DNA of 21,993 nt from CAYVKM01 sp964452045 (GTDB lineage Bacteria > Calditrichota > Calditrichia > RBG-13-44-9), in NCBI GenBank assembly GCA_964452045.1, contig CAYVKM010000064.1:1-21993 (forward strand), read 5' to 3'. The notes under the pieces were generated by a model that made no database searches, was not told the DNA's origin, and saw only the letters and a list, made by a program, of their open reading frames with translations. This document shows, piece by piece, positions 5,642-14,608 of the stretch. The position numbers were made by a program, and so were the translations under genes. How positions within the stretch are numbered: position 1 is the first letter of the stretch; each line of letters begins with the position of its first letter.

Positions 5642-8600
5642 ATGAAAACGCAAAAATTGATGTTTATTATTACCTGTTTATTATCGTTCATTTTTTCTAA
5701 TGTTTCTTACGCCGGTCAATACAGGGAGATCATCAGCAAGCGCACCGCATATTCAAAAACATTCTACTCTGGAAACGGACAGTATAAAACTGTAATCAGC
5801 CTGCGTCCTATACACCTGGAAACGCCGGATGGGTATTTTAAGGAAATCGATCTTTCTTCCAGGTCTGATACCCTGTCCTATCTCAATTTTACCGGGATAT
5901 ACAAGGAATACGTGAATTCAATTTATACTTACATTGCAACCGGATTTTCTTATGTCGGAAATATGAGTATTGACGATACAACCGAACAGCGCTATCGCAG
6001 CGCCCAGTACTGGGATGTGCAGGGAATTTCCGATAATGTGACCATCGATTCGGCAAAATTTCAACTGGATATTTCCTATTATTTAAGTGAATCCATGACT
6101 ATTAATTTAAAGGATCTTGACTATATATACCCTGGCAATTTGATTGATATTTATAATGATTGCAGTTCTGGAACCACTTTAGGTACTTTGGATCTTCCTG
6201 AACATAACGGACACTTTGATACAACTTTTTCAAGTGGATCCTCTTTTTGCCAAAACCTAAAAAATTCATTAACTAAAGACTGGTTTGGAATCGGTTTTTA
6301 TACTTCATCCGAAACAGTTTCTGGCAAACATGCGCAGCTTGGTACTTCCGATGGTTATCTGGAAGTTTTTTACTATAATCCTTCCGTTCCGTTTGAAGTC
6401 ATTGTGAACAACGAGTTTAGCGGTGGATTTTATAAGTTGATTTTTTATGGTGACACTGTTCAGCATAATGTTCCGGATACCCTGTATATGTTTCATGGGG
6501 ACCAGCCGGGGCTGATGGCGGTAAACCAGCAGTATGGGAATTATTTCCGGGTTTTTCACTACTGGCTTGAAGAACCGGGCAATAATCAGTATGCCTCTAA
6601 TCCGCTTTATATTACTATAAATCAAAATGCCAGTTATGAATGGAAAACACGCAGGCGTTTTGAAGTCAATTTGGATAATGAGTATCTGAACGGGGGCAGC
6701 GGCGGGTATATTCTGGTTAATGGTGATTCACTAAATGTTCCTCATCTGCAATATGTTTTAGAAAGTGACTCAATAATTTTGGAAGCGCCTTCCCAGTCGA
6801 TAGAGGTCAATGATAAGGCTATACAGTATAATTTATTAAAATGGGGCGATGGGTCTACTTCAAATCCAAGGCTATTTTTTCCACCTGATAATATTAATAT
6901 TATCGCAAAATACAAAGGCCACCTAGTATCCGACGAGTCCAATGCTACGGCAGAGAACAACCAGCGGAAGATGGTTCGAGGTTCTCCCGGTTCTCATAAT
7001 GCCTATATGGTTTATGAAGACAACGGAGGAATTTATTTTACCGTTTCCTATAATGATGGATCACAGTGGGAACCTGAAATCCGATTAAGCGAAGGTGAAG
7101 GCAATAATTATTATCCCAGTATTGCCATCAACGAACCGGGAGACCTGGCAGTTGTCTGGGAACAACATGATACCAGCTATGATTTCATCTGGTTAGTTTT
7201 TAAAATGTATCACAGCGGGCAGTGGAAACGATCTCGGAAAGATATTCCTGTTCAAAATGCCGCATTTAATTTTCCTGCCACAGCGGTCGTAGCTTCTTTA
7301 GGGCCGACTAATTACGGGGCTCCAGATGCTCAAATGTGGTTATTCGTTTGGCGGGATTACCCGGAAAGGGTAATTAATTATGCCAAAACCGATTATCAAG
7401 GCGACTATATTGATTACGGCCAAGTCCCCGGAAGTGGTGGTTACGGGAATGCATCTAACCCGACAATTGGCAGTGGTATGGAGTTTCACCTGGGTGATGG
7501 CGTTTACGTAGCTTTCAGCTACTATTATTATATTCGCACAGTTCTTCTTTTTTGGAACGGATCAAGCTGGAGCTGGGAAACCATCCGTAATCTTTATTTT
7601 GCCAGCAGCGGGAAACCGCAGGCCGCGGCCGATGGCGCTCACAATATCCATTTCGGCTGGCAGGCCGGCTATAGTTCGTATGCTGGTACTTATCTTGTCC
7701 ACCAGGAAGTAAATACAATAAACGGAGAATGGTCAGACGTTTTCACCTATTATAATAGACAGGGAATTAAAAGTGTAAATGTAACCGGTCATTTTAATTA
7801 TGGCACTGACCCGGAGGAAAAAAACGGAACTACTATTTTCTGGCAGAATAACCAGAATAATATTTATGCTTTACAAAATATAAACGGTAACTGGGGGAAG
7901 AATCCAGTCTTCCTGTTAAACAACACCACTTTTCCCAATTCTTCTAAAATTGCACCTAAAAACAATATTCCATACGTCAGCACTTCAGAAACGTCTGCAC
8001 CCTATTTACTCTCCACTTCTATATTAAATCTTGAAGAATCCGGCGAAGATATCACAATCCCTGCTTTAACCACCAGATGGGAACCGAAACATTACCGCGG
8101 GTTTCATTTTTTGAATGATTCTCTGCTTTTCATCTTTTTCGAAATTGGTGATATAAAACTGTTAGATAACATTACGTCGGTTATGGTTCCCTTTTCAGGA
8201 AACGGCAGCCAGCTTCCTCACCTGCTTGCTTCAACCAGTGCCCTGAATTTTCTTCAATCAGCCCAGGTTATTATTCCCAGACAAGCAGAGGGTATAAGCT
8301 ATAACTTAAACGGCTGGATTGAGAATGCCGGTCGATTTCTAACGAGAAGTAGTTTGAATGTGAAAATAGCTTTGTATGATGCAGCCACAAACAATCTGAT
8401 AAGTGTTTTGGATAGTCTGAATTTTGTAGAAGGTCAAATGTATTCCTATTCCTCCAGGGTCATAAATCTTAATACTTATATCCCCCGGAATCGCCCAGTT
8501 TATCTTGGTGTAGGTTTGGGAAATATTCGCAATAACGCCTTAAAAGAATTTAAAAGTAACGTAATCAATATCTACCATCTGGAAAATGATTCTATCCCTT

Positions 8601-8932
8601 CGGAAAAGCTGTTAAGTTCACAAACCGGTACAGCCGATTTAGGTGAAATACCCCGGTCCTTTGCATTTTATCCGAACTTTCCTAATCCCTTTAATCCAAC
8701 CACAAACCTATCCTTTGATTTACCGAAAGAATCCAAAGTTATTCTAACGATATACGACGTAACCGGTCGCCGTATCAAAACGCTAATATCATCTCAATAT
8801 CCGGCCGGCTTCCATCAAGTTCAGTGGGATGGCCGGGATGATTCCGGAAATGCTGTGGCATCCGGAATCTATGTATATCGGATAGAAGCGGGTAAATACA
8901 CCCAATCGCGCAAGATGATGCTGCTGAAATAA
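5642..8932 (+). CDS. Large secreted protein with T9SS-type C-terminal sorting domain
   Basis: The 1,096-residue product starts at an ATG with AGGAG six bases upstream. Residues 1-24 are a signal peptide, with likely cleavage after SYA. Residues about 35-60 (TVISLRPIHLETPDGYFKEI) resemble the N-terminal module that precedes DNRLRE-like beta domains in RHS-type and wall-associated proteins. Residues about 110-240 fit a DNRLRE-like jelly roll. Residues about 445-800 contain sialidase/propeller-like strands (YPSIAINEPGDLAVVWEQ). Residues about 1006-1096 are a FlgD-Ig-like/T9SS type A domain with PNFPNPFNPTT, YDVTGRRIKTL and ending RKMMLLK, which targets proteins to the type IX export machinery in FCB bacteria. 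No catalytic motif was recognised. It follows two propeller lipoproteins on the same strand and may be their surface partner; that link is inference. Confidence 0.88.
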   Translation: MKTQKLMFIITCLLSFIFSNVSYAGQYREIISKRTAYSKTFYSGNGQYKTVISLRPIHLETPDGYFKEIDLSSRSDTLSYLNFTGIYKEYVNSIYTYIATGFSYVGNMSIDDTTEQRYRSAQYWDVQGISDNVTIDSAKFQLDISYYLSESMTINLKDLDYIYPGNLIDIYNDCSSGTTLGTLDLPEHNGHFDTTFSSGSSFCQNLKNSLTKDWFGIGFYTSSETVSGKHAQLGTSDGYLEVFYYNPSVPFEVIVNNEFSGGFYKLIFYGDTVQHNVPDTLYMFHGDQPGLMAVNQQYGNYFRVFHYWLEEPGNNQYASNPLYITINQNASYEWKTRRRFEVNLDNEYLNGGSGGYILVNGDSLNVPHLQYVLESDSIILEAPSQSIEVNDKAIQYNLLKWGDGSTSNPRLFFPPDNINIIAKYKGHLVSDESNATAENNQRKMVRGSPGSHNAYMVYEDNGGIYFTVSYNDGSQWEPEIRLSEGEGNNYYPSIAINEPGDLAVVWEQHDTSYDFIWLVFKMYHSGQWKRSRKDIPVQNAAFNFPATAVVASLGPTNYGAPDAQMWLFVWRDYPERVINYAKTDYQGDYIDYGQVPGSGGYGNASNPTIGSGMEFHLGDGVYVAFSYYYYIRTVLLFWNGSSWSWETIRNLYFASSGKPQAAADGAHNIHFGWQAGYSSYAGTYLVHQEVNTINGEWSDVFTYYNRQGIKSVNVTGHFNYGTDPEEKNGTTIFWQNNQNNIYALQNINGNWGKNPVFLLNNTTFPNSSKIAPKNNIPYVSTSETSAPYLLSTSILNLEESGEDITIPALTTRWEPKHYRGFHFLNDSLLFIFFEIGDIKLLDNITSVMVPFSGNGSQLPHLLASTSALNFLQSAQVIIPRQAEGISYNLNGWIENAGRFLTRSSLNVKIALYDAATNNLISVLDSLNFVEGQMYSYSSRVINLNTYIPRNRPVYLGVGLGNIRNNALKEFKSNVINIYHLENDSIPSEKLLSSQTGTADLGEIPRSFAFYPNFPNPFNPTTNLSFDLPKESKVILTIYDVTGRRIKTLISSQYPAGFHQVQWDGRDDSGNAVASGIYVYRIEAGKYTQSRKMMLLK

Positions 8933-8951
8933 CTTTATGATAACCGGTAAT

Positions 8952-8984
8952 ATCTTCCCGAAGGTTTCAAACCTTCGGGAAGAT
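8952..8984 (+). terminator. Long perfect hairpin after the sorting-domain gene
   Basis: Fourteen base pairs (8952-8965 with 8971-8984) close a five-base loop, 19 bases after the stop. The stem core is CTTCCCGAAGGT / ACCTTCGGGAAG. The following bases (attgaaaac) are not T-rich, so termination would be atypical; it could equally be a dispersed palindromic element or a transcript-end stabiliser. Confidence 0.5.
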
Positions 8985-9014
8985 TGAAAACAGATCCAAA
9001 TCACATTTTCCCTA

Positions 9015-9040
9015 ATTATTCGGTTGCGGCAACCGATAAT
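9015..9040. repeat. Short inverted repeat in the 8933-9328 spacer
   Basis: ATTAT, one unpaired T, then CGGTTG pair with CAACCG and ATAAT around a CGG loop, giving an 11-bp stem with one bulge. It lies 30 bases after the long hairpin, and no gene boundary explains it. Confidence 0.45.
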
Positions 9041-9089
9041 GTTTATCAATTTGTAGCAAAGGAAAGGTCTTTTTACAGGCAGGGTGCTG

Positions 9090-9254
9090 ATGGGTGAAGA
9101 ATTTCCAGTCATCAAATTATTAAAGAGGTATTTTTCGGTTACCTGTCCCGGACCTTTTGATCAAAACCCGGCCAGCTTATCTCTAAAGGAGTTCACTGAA
9201 ATTCAGCTTAGACTTATCACCGGATGCAAAACAGAAAGGTTTGGACTTTCTTGA
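9090..9254 (+). CDS. Possible 54-codon reading frame of unknown function
   Basis: In the 396-base spacer between two large secreted-protein genes, an ATG with a marginal AGGG five bases upstream opens 54 codons ending at TGA 9254. The predicted peptide begins MGEEFPVIKLLKRYF and includes SLKEFTEIQLRL. It has no signal peptide, membrane segment or recognised motif. Its stop overlaps the -35 box of the next promoter. It may be chance or a decayed gene remnant; the sequence alone does not decide. Confidence 0.2.
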   Translation: MGEEFPVIKLLKRYFSVTCPGPFDQNPASLSLKEFTEIQLRLITGCKTERFGLS

Positions 9255-9279
9255 TTTTTTCGGTGGGTTTTGATATATT
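9251..9279 (+). promoter_or_regulatory. Sigma70-like promoter of the repeat-protein gene
   Basis: TTGATT (9251-9256), a 17-base spacer and TATATT (9274-9279) predict a start near 9286 and a leader of about 43 bases. The leader ends in AGGGGACCCCCT (9317-9328), a self-complementary stretch abutting the ATG whose left half is also the Shine-Dalgarno. Confidence 0.65.
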
Positions 9280-9328
9280 GATGAATCATTTTCCTGTTTA
9301 ATTTGAGAAAAAATTTAGGGGACCCCCT

Positions 9329-12300
9329 ATGAAATCTTCTGTAACCACTTTAATGCTGATTCTATTATACCTCGTTTTCATTCCAACCGCCGGAATGTTA
9401 TACGGCCAGCGGGCAACCGCCGAACTTATTACCACCATGGCGCCGCCTAACGTGGTCACCGGGGACATTCCGGTGAAAGACGGCGAGCGCTTTGTTACCT
9501 ACCGGGATGGGCTGCTGTTTGCGGTCAATTTCTGGACCGGTGTCCAGATTTTCGATGTGAGCACTATCGAAGCGCCAAGGAGACTGAGCATGCTGCGAAC
9601 CAACGATATGGTCTATCATGTGGCACTGCACGACAACAGGCTGTACGCTGCCAACAAAACCGAGGGGGTCATCGTCTTCGATATTAGCAATCCCAGCCGT
9701 CCGGCGGAGATCGCCCGGATAAAGACCCCGGGGGATGCGTATTGGGTAAACATCAATTATCCCTATATGTATGTGGCCATGGGCAGCGAGGGTTTCTGTG
9801 TGATGGATATTTCCGATCTGAACGATGTACGCACCCTTTCTTTGGAAATACCGGATAACTGGGTGTGGAGTATTCTGTTCAAGGATAACCTGCTTTATGT
9901 AGCCGCCAAACAGGGAGGTCTGATTATTTACGATGCTACCAATCCCACCAATCTGGTAAAACTGACCCAGTATAAAACCGGATACCAGGCCCTACAGCTG
10001 CAGATCGAAGGGTCGCTGGCTTATTTGGCAGACGGACCGGGTGGGCTGCTTATCCTGGATATCTCCTCTCCCCGGCTCCCCAAAGAGGTCGGTCGGTATA
10101 CCACACCCGGATTTTCGCGTTTTGTCTATAAAAGCGGAAACTATGCTTATCTCTCCAACCGGGAACTGGGATTGCTGATTGTAGGTGTCAAAGATCCGGC
10201 TAATCCAACCCTGGAAGCCCAGTATATATCGGACAGCGAAACCTATGCTTCCTACAAGGAAGATGTGTACGTTTTTATTTCGACCGATACCAAAACCGAA
10301 ATTTTGCGTCACAATAACAAGCCGGTTTTGCAGCCGATTGCCGATCAGATTATCGATGAAGACAGCACTTATGCCTTGCAGTTGATGGGCAGTGATGCCG
10401 ATGGTGACCAGATTTATTATGAAGCGAAAAATTTGCCCCAGGGCGCTGAATTTAATACAGCTACCGGATTGCTGACCTGGAAGCCTACTTTTGATCAATC
10501 CGGGGTTTATCGTGATATAACCTTTACCGTTATCGAAAAAACCGGCAGTAAGCTGAGCGATTCGAAAACCATCGATATTACCGTAAATCATGTAAACCGG
10601 ATGCCGGAATTGCCTGCTATCGCTAATGCAGAGATCCCGGAGGATTCTACCCTTACCATTGTGGTGCCGGAGGGAAGCGACCCGGATAAGGAAGATCAGG
10701 GCAAACTGACCTACCGGGCCGAGAACATGCCTGAGGGTGCCGCGTTTAACCCGGCCACCCGGACATTTACCTGGAAGCCCACTTTTGACCAGTCGGGAAA
10801 GTACATCGTCGATTTTGTGCTGGATGACGGATCCGGCGGGAGCGACCGCGAGGCGGTGACCATTACCGTACTGCATGTGGACCGGCCGCCGGTTATTGCT
10901 TCGGTTTCAGATAAAACAGTAGATGAAAACCAGCCGCTTTCAATACAACTCAGCGGTGAAGAGCCGGATAAGGAAGATCAGTCAAAGATCCAATTTTCTA
11001 TGTTCAATCTCCCGGCCGGGGCCACATTCGATCCGGCCAGCCGAACCTTTAGCTGGATGCCATCATACGATCAGTCCGGTTTATACCCGAATATTGGCGC
11101 AGTGATGAAAGCCGGAGCGCTGTCCGATACTGCCTTTTTCCAGATCCAGGTGAACCACGTGAACCGACCGCCGGTACTGGCTGATGTCCCGGATCAGGTG
11201 GTGGACGAGAACAAACTGCTAAAATTCTCTATTTCCGGTTCCGACCCGGATAAGGAGGATGCCGGAAAATTAGTTTATTCCGCCCAGAACCTCCCGGTTG
11301 GCGCCACCTTCAATCCGGATTCGCTGATTTTCTCCTGGACTCCCACTTTTGAACAATCCGGGGTTTATCCGGGTATCGTTTTTATGGTTAAAGATCCCCA
11401 GGGATTAAGCGACCAGAAAACTATGTCCATTGCGGTGAATCATGTGAACCGGACGCCGGTACTTGAGGCGGTTCCGCCGCTGACGACCGATGAAAATACC
11501 GCTGTTACCTATCAGCTGGTCAGTTCCGATCCGGATAAAGAGGACGCCGGGAAGCTGGTTTATTCGGCCACGGATTTGCCGGAAGGAGCACAGCTTAACC
11601 CGACCAGCGGATTTTTCTCCTGGACACCAACTTATGATCAGTCCGGGGCCTATGATGTAATATTTACCGTGAGTGATGGAAAATTAGACAACAGTCAGAA
11701 AACGACCATTACGGTGAATCATGTGAACCGGCCACCGGTGCTCGAGCCTATTGCCAACCAGACTGTGGACGAAAACAAGCTGCTTACCTTCACCATCACC
11801 GGAAGCGATCCGGATAAAGAGGACGCGGGTTTGCTGAAATACACCGCCAGTAATTTGCCCACAGGTGCCACTTTCGATCCGGACACCCGGACTTTCAGCT
11901 GGACGCCCACTTACGAACAATCCGGGATTTATCCCAATGTGACTTTCACAGTCGCCGATCCTCAGGGATTGACTGCTGAGGTACCTATAACCATAAGGGT
12001 GAATCATGTGAATCGGCCACCCCAACTGGAACCAGTGAGTCCGATTACTTCGGCGGATAACCAGTTGATATCCTTTACCCTCAAAGGAAGCGATCCGGAC
12101 CGGGAAGATAACGGAAAACTTCGCTACCGGATATCCAATCTGCCGGCAGGTGCACTGATCAACGGTGTCTCCGGGGAATTCACCTGGACGCCGGACTACG
12201 ACCAGAGTGGAGAATATGACCTGGCAGCCCAGGTGATCGATTCTGCAGGAACGACTGCCGATCAGAATATCCGGATCACAGTTACCAATGTGAACCGTGC

Positions 12301-13462
12301 GCCGGTCATTGAAGCCCTACCCCCGGTAACCGGAAAGGAAAACGCAACACTGGTGGTTCGGCTGTTGTACACTGATCCGGATAAGGAAGACCGGGGTAAA
12401 CTAACGGTTACTGCCACCGGACTCCCGGACGGAGCCGAGCTCAATTCCAGCACCGGTGAAATAAAATGGCTACCCACTTTTGACCAGAGCGGTTCTTACA
12501 ACATTAATTATATTGTGACAGACAGCTTTGGGGCAACTGCCGAAGGGATGGCTTCCATTCAGATTGAAAATGTGAATCGTCCGCCAGTGGCGCCGGATAT
12601 ACCTGATATGGAAACTGCCGAAGATGATGTATTCAGTACAGTTCTACCGGAAGGCAGCGATCCGGATCAGGAAGATGCGGGGAACCTGACTTATACGCTA
12701 CAGAATCTGCCGGCTGGAGCAACTTTTGATGCGGCAACCAGAACCCTTTCCTGGAAACCAACTTATGAGCAGGCCGGAAATTACACCTTGACTTATGTGG
12801 TTACTGATGTGGCAGGAGCTACGGCGCAGACCACCTTTAATTTCACGGTCAAGAATGTAAACCGGGCACCGGTGCTTCCGGCAGTGGAAAGCTTTACCAT
12901 TAGTGAAGGCGAAACTTTTACCACCGTTTTACCCTCGGCCAACGACCCGGATCAGGAAGATGCCGGTAAGTTATCTTACCAGGTGGAAGGACTGCCCTCC
13001 GGAGCGAATTTTAATGGGGGCACCCGCACCTTAACCTGGACGCCACGCTATGATCAGGCCGGTGATTACCTGGTCACTTATATCGTAAAGGACGGATCCG
13101 ATGCCACAGCTCAGACCGATGTTAAGATCAATGTGAAGAATACCAATCAGCCTCCGGAAATGGACGATATCGGCAATAAGAGCGTGAAAGAAGGTGATGA
13201 GGTTTCGTTTGAGGTGAAAACCAGCGATCCGGATGCGGAGGACCAGGGCAAACTAAGTGTGACCGCCAATGGTCTGCCAGCCGGCGCCAGCTTTAGCGGT
13301 TCAACCGGGAAATTCAGCTGGGTACCGCGGGACGATCAGCAGGGATCATATCAGGTTACCTTTGTGGTAAAAGATCCGGGCGGTGCCAGTGCACAGAGAA
13401 CAGTAAACATAACCGTGGAAGACGTCCCCCCACCTCCGGAAGAACCAACTCCAAATAATTAG
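9329..13462 (+). CDS. Giant secreted protein: LVIVD-type propeller plus 11 cadherin-like/Ig repeats
   Basis: The 1,377-residue product has a signal peptide (about residues 1-26, ending MLYG). Residues about 60-325 contain LVIVD-type propeller repeats, such as GVIVFDISNPSRPAEIAR and GLLILDISSPRLPKEVGR, typical of extracellular proteins. Residues 330-1365 are 11 tandem modules of 93-95 residues. Each opens N-R-x-P-x-L, then has a DEN-like turn, the acidic loop SDPDKEDxGKL, a LPxGAxFxxxT segment and FxWxPTxxQSGxY. These match the putative Ig/cadherin-like families (He_PIG-like), whose acidic loops suggest Ca2+ binding. The C-terminus is a Pro-rich tail (EDVPPPPEEP) with no PNPFNP sorting domain, unlike the neighbour at 5642. 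It probably acts as a long extracellular adhesin or spacer. It has its own promoter and terminator, so it is a monocistronic unit. Confidence 0.88.
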   Translation: MKSSVTTLMLILLYLVFIPTAGMLYGQRATAELITTMAPPNVVTGDIPVKDGERFVTYRDGLLFAVNFWTGVQIFDVSTIEAPRRLSMLRTNDMVYHVALHDNRLYAANKTEGVIVFDISNPSRPAEIARIKTPGDAYWVNINYPYMYVAMGSEGFCVMDISDLNDVRTLSLEIPDNWVWSILFKDNLLYVAAKQGGLIIYDATNPTNLVKLTQYKTGYQALQLQIEGSLAYLADGPGGLLILDISSPRLPKEVGRYTTPGFSRFVYKSGNYAYLSNRELGLLIVGVKDPANPTLEAQYISDSETYASYKEDVYVFISTDTKTEILRHNNKPVLQPIADQIIDEDSTYALQLMGSDADGDQIYYEAKNLPQGAEFNTATGLLTWKPTFDQSGVYRDITFTVIEKTGSKLSDSKTIDITVNHVNRMPELPAIANAEIPEDSTLTIVVPEGSDPDKEDQGKLTYRAENMPEGAAFNPATRTFTWKPTFDQSGKYIVDFVLDDGSGGSDREAVTITVLHVDRPPVIASVSDKTVDENQPLSIQLSGEEPDKEDQSKIQFSMFNLPAGATFDPASRTFSWMPSYDQSGLYPNIGAVMKAGALSDTAFFQIQVNHVNRPPVLADVPDQVVDENKLLKFSISGSDPDKEDAGKLVYSAQNLPVGATFNPDSLIFSWTPTFEQSGVYPGIVFMVKDPQGLSDQKTMSIAVNHVNRTPVLEAVPPLTTDENTAVTYQLVSSDPDKEDAGKLVYSATDLPEGAQLNPTSGFFSWTPTYDQSGAYDVIFTVSDGKLDNSQKTTITVNHVNRPPVLEPIANQTVDENKLLTFTITGSDPDKEDAGLLKYTASNLPTGATFDPDTRTFSWTPTYEQSGIYPNVTFTVADPQGLTAEVPITIRVNHVNRPPQLEPVSPITSADNQLISFTLKGSDPDREDNGKLRYRISNLPAGALINGVSGEFTWTPDYDQSGEYDLAAQVIDSAGTTADQNIRITVTNVNRAPVIEALPPVTGKENATLVVRLLYTDPDKEDRGKLTVTATGLPDGAELNSSTGEIKWLPTFDQSGSYNINYIVTDSFGATAEGMASIQIENVNRPPVAPDIPDMETAEDDVFSTVLPEGSDPDQEDAGNLTYTLQNLPAGATFDAATRTLSWKPTYEQAGNYTLTYVVTDVAGATAQTTFNFTVKNVNRAPVLPAVESFTISEGETFTTVLPSANDPDQEDAGKLSYQVEGLPSGANFNGGTRTLTWTPRYDQAGDYLVTYIVKDGSDATAQTDVKINVKNTNQPPEMDDIGNKSVKEGDEVSFEVKTSDPDAEDQGKLSVTANGLPAGASFSGSTGKFSWVPRDDQQGSYQVTFVVKDPGGASAQRTVNITVEDVPPPPEEPTPNN
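10316..13423 (+). repeat. Eleven in-frame tandem modules of 279-285 bases
   Basis: Module starts, read at the N-R/N-Q/D-R-x-P codon, fall at 10316, 10595, 10880, 11162, 11447, 11726, 12011, 12293, 12575, 12860 and 13145, so spacing is 279-285 bases (93-95 codons). The array is clearly duplicated at the protein level, but third-base differences are numerous, so it is not a recent DNA amplification throughout. The modules at 11162 and 11726 are the most alike by eye (both VDENKLL). Confidence 0.9.
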
Positions 13463-13486
13463 ACCTGAAATTTTTAGGATATAGCA

Positions 13487-13516
13487 GAAGCCTCTCCGGA
13501 CTTCCGGAGAGGCTTC
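13487..13516 (+). terminator. Strong intrinsic terminator, shared by convergent genes
   Basis: GAAGCCTCTCCGG pairs with CCGGAGAGGCTTC (about 13 bp, four-base loop), followed by TTATTT. It ends the repeat-protein gene and directly abuts the stop codon of the convergent gene at 13517, so it may work for both. On the minus strand there is no clear T run. Confidence 0.85.
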
Positions 13517-14350
13517 TTATTTGAACCGCATCACAAACCGGACCGTTTCCCACATTACGAATACTTCAACCGCAAATGCCGGAAATCCGAAATATCCGAT
13601 CACCGGCATTTCAAATATTTTGATATCACCCAGTATGGGTACGGTGTAAATCCATTTGGCAGTGGCCCAGAAATTCCAGAATTCCCACAGAAAACCGGCC
13701 ACAATACCGGTGAGGAAAAGTTGCAAGAGCCGGCCGGCACTGCCCTGCTGCCAATCCCGCCAAAAAGATTCCCGTCCCCAGGAATAATTCAACGGATCCA
13801 GAAGCAAAACCATACCAATCCAGACCGGGGCAGCCAAATAAGCGGCAACTTTCTGATCGACCAGAAAGGGGCTGATCATGAATAAGAGCCCGATAACAAA
13901 ACTTAATCCGAGGATTCTGCCGGATATCTTTGCCGGTTTGATCTGAAAAGAAGAAAATATCTTCAGATTTTTGACGAGTTCATATATTTCATAGACCCCG
14001 GGCCAAATGGTGGCAAAGGACCAGAAATAACCGAAATATCTGATCCATTTGGTTTCGGGCAAGCCCACGTAATGCCAATTGTGGATAAACAGGTTGTAGA
14101 ATTCGAAAAAGTACCACAGAGCAATGGACCAGGGCAGCATCCACCAGAATTCTTTCCGGCGGGAGATGATAAGTGAATTACCCGCCAAACGGAAATTGAG
14201 CGCATCCAAAAACAGAATGAGACCGGTCCAGCAGACCGGGGTCATGAATATTTGGAAGAACCATAACTCCAGAAATAGACCTGCTTCTGCCAGAATAAGA
14301 ATGAACAGCCCAAGATATCCATACCAGGGAAATCTGAATTTGTTGACCAT
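13517..14350 (-). CDS. Uncharacterised integral membrane protein with two homologous halves
   Basis: The product is 277 residues from the ATG at 14350, preceded by GGAAA; a TTG six codons upstream has no ribosome site. It is very hydrophobic and aromatic, with about eight predicted membrane segments and no signal peptide. The two halves align by eye. Residues 38-52 (PVCWTGLILFLDALN) match 175-188 (PVWIGMVLLLDPLN). WYFFEFYN (79-86) matches FLWEFWN (220-226), and both are followed by a W-x-Y motif. A glycine/phenylalanine-rich segment ending in an acidic residue closes each half. I do not recognise the family. The acidic-aromatic membrane motifs loosely recall lycopene-cyclase-type domains, but this is weak. 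It is alone on this strand, convergent with the repeat-protein gene. Confidence 0.85.
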   Translation of the reverse strand: MVNKFRFPWYGYLGLFILILAEAGLFLELWFFQIFMTPVCWTGLILFLDALNFRLAGNSLIISRRKEFWWMLPWSIALWYFFEFYNLFIHNWHYVGLPETKWIRYFGYFWSFATIWPGVYEIYELVKNLKIFSSFQIKPAKISGRILGLSFVIGLLFMISPFLVDQKVAAYLAAPVWIGMVLLLDPLNYSWGRESFWRDWQQGSAGRLLQLFLTGIVAGFLWEFWNFWATAKWIYTVPILGDIKIFEMPVIGYFGFPAFAVEVFVMWETVRFVMRFK

Positions 14351-14446
14351 ATCTTTTCCAAATCGCAAATTGTCTTGCAGAAAAGATAAAAATGAAATAT
14401 CCGGCGGCCAAGCTGAATATTATGATTGGGGAGGTTAGGGGTGATC

Positions 14447-14475
14447 GATATATTTAATTTGACAAGTGTAGTTAA
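14447..14475 (-). promoter_or_regulatory. Candidate promoter for the membrane protein gene
   Basis: On the minus strand TTAACT (14470-14475), a 17-base spacer and TATATC (14447-14452) lie about 97 bases ahead of the ATG. The match is partial on both boxes. Confidence 0.3.
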
Positions 14476-14483
14476 TACTCTTA

Positions 14484-14586
14484 TCACAAAGACACTAAGG
14501 CACAAAGGTTAACTATTATGATTTGAATTATTTAATTTTAAAATGTTAACTCTTTTTATTCTCTGTGGCTCTGCGGCCTGGTGTGA
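14484..14586. repeat. Imperfect inverted repeat, possible MITE-like element
   Basis: The segment begins TCACAAAGACACTAAGGCAC and ends with CTCTGTGGCTCTGCGG then TGTGA, whose reverse complement is a degenerate version of the left end. Inner GTTAAC copies (14508-14513, 14545-14550) strengthen the symmetry. The motif family (cacaaagacacnnaggcaca) recalls degenerate elements scattered between genes in many environmental genomes. No coding potential is seen. Confidence 0.4.
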
Positions 14587-14608
14587 TGGATTTTTAATAC
14601 CAAAAAAA

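Noticed and set aside
9992..10876. 294-codon open frame on the minus strand inside the repeat-protein gene
   Set aside because: It lies wholly antisense to a strongly supported gene with signal peptide and repeat modules, has no ribosome site or recognisable domain, and the openness follows from biased codons on the other strand.
10316..13423. CRISPR-like regular repetition
   Set aside because: The periodicity is 279-285 bases, in frame, with diverged coding modules and no short identical repeats or spacers.
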